Positions 60,448 through 64,000 of a DNA stretch of 64,000 nt are shown piece by piece. The notes under the pieces were generated by a model, which ran no database searches, had not been told where the DNA came from, and saw nothing but the letters and a program-made list of their open reading frames with translations. Numbering within the stretch: position 1 is the first letter of the stretch; every line of letters starts with the position of its first letter. This DNA comes from Micromonospora sp. R77 (GTDB taxonomy: Bacteria; Actinomycetota; Actinomycetes; Mycobacteriales; Micromonosporaceae): NCBI RefSeq assembly GCF_022747945.1, contig NZ_JALDST010000001.1:1798001-1862000 (forward strand). The letters run 5' to 3'. The position numbers and the translations under genes are program-made.

Positions 60448-62256
60448 GTGCCTGCGCAGAGCGACGGCAACCCCGCAGTCGGTGGCCGCCCCCACCCGCT
60501 GCGAAACCTCTGGCGACTGCACCCCTACCTGCGCCCGTACGCGACGGAGTTCGGCTGGCTGCTGGTCGCGGCCTTCGCCGCCACGGCCGCCAGCCTCGCC
60601 GTGCCGCTGGTGGTGCAGCGGGTGGTCGACGGGCCGATCGCCCGGCACGACACCGCCGGGCTGCTCCGGCTCGGCGCCCTGGCGCTGGTGCTCGGCCTCG
60701 CCGAGGCGGTGCTCATCTTCGTCCGGCGGTGGACCCAGTCCTCCTCGTCGGTCGGCATGGAGGCCGCCATCCGCGCCGACGTCTACGCCCACCTGCAACG
60801 CCTGCCCGCCGCCTGCCACGACCGCTGGCAGTCCGGCCAGCTGCTCTCCCGGATCACCAGCGACCTGTCGGTGGTCCGCCGGTTCCTCTCCTTCGGCCTG
60901 CTCTTCCTGGTGCTGAACCTGGTCACCTACGTCGCCGTGGTGGTGCTGCTGGTCCGCCTGCACCCGGTGCTCGGGCTGCTGGTCGCGGTCAGCGCGGTGC
61001 CGCTGTTCCTGATCAGCCGCCGGTTCGCCCGGCACTACCACGCCGCGTCCCGGCGGATGCAGGACCAGCAGGGCGACGTGGCCACCCTGGTCGAGGAGAC
61101 CGCGCAGGGACTGCGGACCACCAAGGCGTACGGGCGGGGGCCGGAGCTGGCGGAGCGGTTCGCCGTGGGCGCCCGCGCGCTGCACGACACCGGGGTGGGC
61201 AAGGCGCGGTTGCTGGCCCGCACCTCGGCGCTGTTCGACCTGGTGCCCAACCTGACCCTCGGGGTGGTGCTGGTGGCCGGTGCGGCGGCCGCCGCCCGGG
61301 GCGGGCTCACCATCGGCGAGCTGGTCGCCTTCGTCAGCCTCCAGCTGATGCTGATCTGGCCGGTGCAGTCGCTCGGCTGGATCATCGCCAACGGACAGGA
61401 GGCGGCCACCGCCGCCGACCGGATCCAGGAGGTGCTCGACACCCAGCCGTCCATCGTGGACGCTCCGCACGCCCGGACGCTGGACCGGGCACAGGTCCGG
61501 GGCCGACTGCGCTTCGACGGGGTCTCGTTCCGCTACCCCGGCTGCCCCGACCCGGTGCTGCGTGACATCGAGCTGACCGTCGAGCCGGGCGAGACGCTGG
61601 CCCTGGTCGGCGCCACCGGCTGCGGCAAGAGCACGCTGCTCTCCCTGGTCCCCCGGCTGCACGAGGTGACCGGTGGGCGGATCACCCTGGACGGACACGA
61701 CGTACGGGACCTGCGGCTGGCCTCCGTGCGCCGGCTGGTCGGGGTGGCCTTCGAGGAGCCCACGCTGTTCTCCATGTCCGTCTGGGAGAACCTCACCCTC
61801 GGCCGGCCGGACGCCGACGAGGAGGAGGTCCGCGCCGCGCTCGCCCTCGCCCAGGCCGACTTCGCGTACGACCTGCCGTGGGGTCTGGCCACCCGGGTCG
61901 GCGAGCAGGGGCTCACCCTCTCCGGTGGGCAGCGGCAGCGGCTGGCGCTGGCCCGGGCGGTGCTCGGCCGGCCCGCGCTGCTGGTGCTCGACGACCCCCT
62001 CTCCGCGCTGGACGTGCACACCGAGGCGCTGGTCGAGGCGGCGCTGCGACGGGTGCTGCGGGACACCACCGCCCTGCTGGTGGTGCACCGACCCTCCACG
62101 GTGGCGCTCGCCGACCGGGTGGCGCTGCTGCAGGACGGCCGGATCGTCGCCGTCGGCACCCACTCGGAGCTGCTGGCCGGGGTGCCCGCGTACCGGGCGG
62201 TGCTGTCGGCCCGGCCGGCACGGCGGCCGGACGACGCCGGCCTGGTGCGCTCGTGA
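60448..62256 (+). CDS. ABC exporter subunit with degenerate ATPase site
   Basis: A 602-residue half-transporter: six membrane helices (about 30-320) and an ATPase domain. Walker A is GATGCGKST near 387-396 and the signature LSGGQRQR. The Walker B catalytic Glu is replaced by Asp (LLVLDDPLSALD) and the Q-loop Gln by Glu (GVAFEEPTLFS). This asymmetry is typical of one half of heterodimeric exporters such as TM287/288. GTG 60448 has TACCGT 6 nt upstream. It overlaps the partner gene as GTGA. Confidence 0.9.
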   Translation: MPAQSDGNPAVGGRPHPLRNLWRLHPYLRPYATEFGWLLVAAFAATAASLAVPLVVQRVVDGPIARHDTAGLLRLGALALVLGLAEAVLIFVRRWTQSSSSVGMEAAIRADVYAHLQRLPAACHDRWQSGQLLSRITSDLSVVRRFLSFGLLFLVLNLVTYVAVVVLLVRLHPVLGLLVAVSAVPLFLISRRFARHYHAASRRMQDQQGDVATLVEETAQGLRTTKAYGRGPELAERFAVGARALHDTGVGKARLLARTSALFDLVPNLTLGVVLVAGAAAAARGGLTIGELVAFVSLQLMLIWPVQSLGWIIANGQEAATAADRIQEVLDTQPSIVDAPHARTLDRAQVRGRLRFDGVSFRYPGCPDPVLRDIELTVEPGETLALVGATGCGKSTLLSLVPRLHEVTGGRITLDGHDVRDLRLASVRRLVGVAFEEPTLFSMSVWENLTLGRPDADEEEVRAALALAQADFAYDLPWGLATRVGEQGLTLSGGQRQRLALARAVLGRPALLVLDDPLSALDVHTEALVEAALRRVLRDTTALLVVHRPSTVALADRVALLQDGRIVAVGTHSELLAGVPAYRAVLSARPARRPDDAGLVRS

Positions 62257-64000
62257 CCGAAGCACCGGACGGGTCCGTCCCCCGGCCGCGCGGCGACGGC
62301 TCGACCTGGACCGGGCCGGGGCCGGGCCACCGACCCGGACGCCGACCGCAGCCGGGCCGAGGACACCTCGCCCGAGGCGGTCGCCCGCCTGCGGGGGCGC
62401 AGCCGGGCCCTGCTCCGGCAGCTGCTGCACCCGCACCGGAGGTTGCTCGGGCTGGCCATGGCGCTGCTGCTGGCGCAGAACGCCGCCGCCATGTCCGGGC
62501 CGTACCTGGTGATGCTCGGCATCGACCGGGCCATCGCGCCGCTGCGCGCCGGCGACGCCGGACCGCTGGTCACGGTGGCCGCCGCGTTCGGCACCGCAGC
62601 CGGAGTCGAGTACGCCGCCCGGCGCGGCTTCCTCACCCTCTCCGCGCGGATCGGCCAGGCCGTCCTGCTGGAGCTGCGCCGCCGGGTGTACGACCACTTC
62701 CTCCGTCTCGACGTCGGCTTCCACGAGCGCTACACCTCCGGCCGGGTGGTGTCCCGGCTCACCAGCGACCTCGACTCGATCGCCGAACTGGTCGACGGCG
62801 GGATCGACAACCTGGTCGTCGCCGCGCTCTCGGTGCTCTCGGTGGCCGGCATCCTGCTCTGGCTGGACCTGCCGCTGGCCGCGGTGACCCTGCTCGCCTT
62901 CCCGTTCCTGTTCTGGCTGTCCCGCTGGTTCGCCCGGGCCTCCGCCGGGGCGTACCGGCGCACCCGGGAGGCGGTGGCGCTGGTGATCGTGCACTTCGTG
63001 GAGTCGCTGCGGGGCATCCGCGCGGTGCAGGCGTACCGGCGGGAACCGCGCAACCAGCGGATCTTCGCCGCGGTGAACGACGACTACCGGCAGGCCAGCC
63101 TGTCCGCGTTCCGGCTGATCGCGGTCTACTCCCCCGGCATCAAGCTGATCGGGAACCTGACCGTGGCGGTGGTGCTCGGCTACGGCGGCGCCCGGGTGCT
63201 GGGCGGGCGAACCGAGGTGGGGGTGCTCGCCGCGTTCCTGCTCTATCTGCGGCGGTTCTTCGAGCCGATGCAGGAGCTGAGCCAGTTCTACAACTCGCTC
63301 CAGTCGGCCACCGCCGCGCTGGAGAAGCTGGCCGGGGTGCTCGACGAGCGGCCGGCGGTGGCCGAACCGGAACGGCCCGTTCCGCTGCCCGCCGGGGCGG
63401 CCCGGGGGCTGGTCCGGTTCCGTGCGGTGTCCTTCGGCTACCGCCCGGACACCCCGATCCTGGCCGGACTGGACCTGACCGTGCCGGCCGGGCAGACCGT
63501 GGCGCTGATCGGCCCGACCGGCGCCGGCAAGTCGACCATCGCGAAACTGCTGGCCCGCTTCCACGACCCGGACACCGGCACGGTCAGCCTGGACGGCGTC
63601 GACCTGCGGGACCTCGCCGACGCCGAGCTGCGCCGCGCGGTGGTGCTGGTCACCCAGGAGAACCACCTGTTCAGCGGCTCGGTGGCGGAGAACATCCGGT
63701 TCGGCCGGCCCGACGCGGACGACACCGCCGTGGAGGCCGCCGCCCGGGCCATCGGCGCGCACGACTTCATCGCCGCGCTCCCCGACGGGTACGCCACCGA
63801 GGTGCACCGGCGCGGCGGGCGGCTCTCCGCCGGGCAGCGCCAGCTCGTCGCGTTCGCCCGGGCGTTCCTGGCCGACCCACGGGTGCTGATCCTCGACGAG
63901 GCCACCTCGTCGCTGGACGTGCCGACGGAACGGCTGGTGCAGCACGCCCTCGGCAGCATCCTGCGGGACCGGACCGCACTGGTGATCGCGCACCGGCTCT
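62253..64000 (+). CDS. Partner ABC exporter subunit, apparent N-terminal frameshift, cut by window end
   Basis: GTG 62253 overlaps the previous stop. The first 20 or so codons (VTEAPDGSVPRPRGDGSTW) are in one frame, but from about 62332 the true sequence (ADRSRAEDTSPEAVARLRGR and onward) lies in the +1 frame. A one-base insertion in GGGCCGGGGCCGGGCC (about 62317-62332) would explain this. The rest is a canonical half-transporter with Walker A GPTGAGKST, Q-loop VTQENHLFSG and Walker B VLILDEATSSLD, so it carries the active site. It runs off the right end. Confidence 0.85.
   Translation, partial: MTEAPDGSVPRPRGDGSTWTGPGPGHRPGRRPQPGRGHLARGGRPPAGAQPGPAPAAAAPAPEVARAGHGAAAGAERRRHVRAVPGDARHRPGHRAAARRRRRTAGHGGRRVRHRSRSRVRRPARLPHPLRADRPGRPAGAAPPGVRPLPPSRRRLPRALHLRPGGVPAHQRPRLDRRTGRRRDRQPGRRRALGALGGRHPALAGPAAGRGDPARLPVPVLAVPLVRPGLRRGVPAHPGGGGAGDRALRGVAAGHPRGAGVPAGTAQPADLRRGERRLPAGQPVRVPADRGLLPRHQADREPDRGGGARLRRRPGAGRANRGGGARRVPALSAAVLRADAGAEPVLQLAPVGHRRAGEAGRGARRAAGGGRTGTARSAARRGGPGAGPVPCGVLRLPPGHPDPGRTGPDRAGRADRGADRPDRRRQVDHRETAGPLPRPGHRHGQPGRRRPAGPRRRRAAPRGGAGHPGEPPVQRLGGGEHPVRPARRGRHRRGGRRPGHRRARLHRRAPRRVRHRGAPARRAALRRAAPARRVRPGVPGRPTGADPRRGHLVAGRADGTAGAARPRQHPAGPDRTGDRAPA

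Noticed and set aside
59716..63993. A 1425-codon open frame on the minus strand
   Set aside because: It is the antisense shadow of ogt and the two ABC exporter genes: composition is dominated by His/Gln/Pro/Arg typical of complementary high-GC frames and no domain is recognisable.

Overview
The window reads as chromosomal DNA of a high-GC actinomycete, most likely a Micromonosporaceae member close to Micromonospora. Reasons seen in the sequence: very high GC with strong G/C third-position bias; actinobacterial-type genes (AdnA/AdnB helicase-nucleases, the mycothiol gene mshB, 7Fe ferredoxin fdxA next to dapC, the long actinobacterial DapD, a three-gene Sdh1-type succinate dehydrogenase); and GGGGCCCC-containing palindromic repeats of the kind I associate with Micromonospora. 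I see no rRNA, tRNA, insertion sequence, prophage or CRISPR array. The species assignment is inference.

Layout. 1-0.6 kb: 5' end of a DEAD-box RNA helicase behind a cold-shock protein gene. 0.8-8.1 kb: adnB and adnA (double-strand-break end resection). 8.2-12.8 kb: two LOG-family phosphoribohydrolases, a small basic protein, then divergent dapE and dapD (lysine/peptidoglycan precursor synthesis) and an O-acetyltransferase. 12.9-18.5 kb: a frameshifted membrane/alpha-beta hydrolase gene, a P-loop kinase, a SIMPL protein, tyrA and a two-helix membrane protein with a beta-rich domain. 18.6-25.3 kb: dapC, fdxA, a GNAT, two small membrane proteins, mshB and an S9 peptidase. 25.4-31.5 kb: a leftward oligopeptide ABC operon (D-F-C-B-A). 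31.7-36.5 kb: a secreted protein and the tldD/tldE pair. 37-40.9 kb: sdhCAB with a clean terminator. 41-52.6 kb: an accessory stretch of small enzymes, small membrane peptides and decayed genes. 52.7-54.3 kb: three small secreted proteins, two of them tandem paralogs. 54.4-64 kb: ychF, a peptidase E homolog, a MarR/EamA divergent pair, an ada-alkA fusion with ogt (alkylation repair) and a heterodimeric ABC exporter running off the end.

Functional themes: three lysine-pathway genes (dapE, dapD, dapC) lie within 10 kb; DNA repair appears twice (AdnAB; Ada-AlkA/Ogt/MutT). Many starts fit leaderless transcription: a TANNNT-like -10 hexamer lies 6-8 nt before the start codon. I used this to choose several starts.

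Most unusual observations: a symmetric 10-bp palindrome that could be the -10 element of dapE and dapD at once; a family of 55-nt palindromes, one sitting in frame inside the ada-alkA coding sequence; a short repeat at three gene junctions that supplies stop codons; a Cap15-like two-helix/beta-barrel protein coupled to tyrA without any nearby cyclase; and three apparent one-base frameshifts, two of them in G/C runs and the third poorly located, any of which may be assembly errors.
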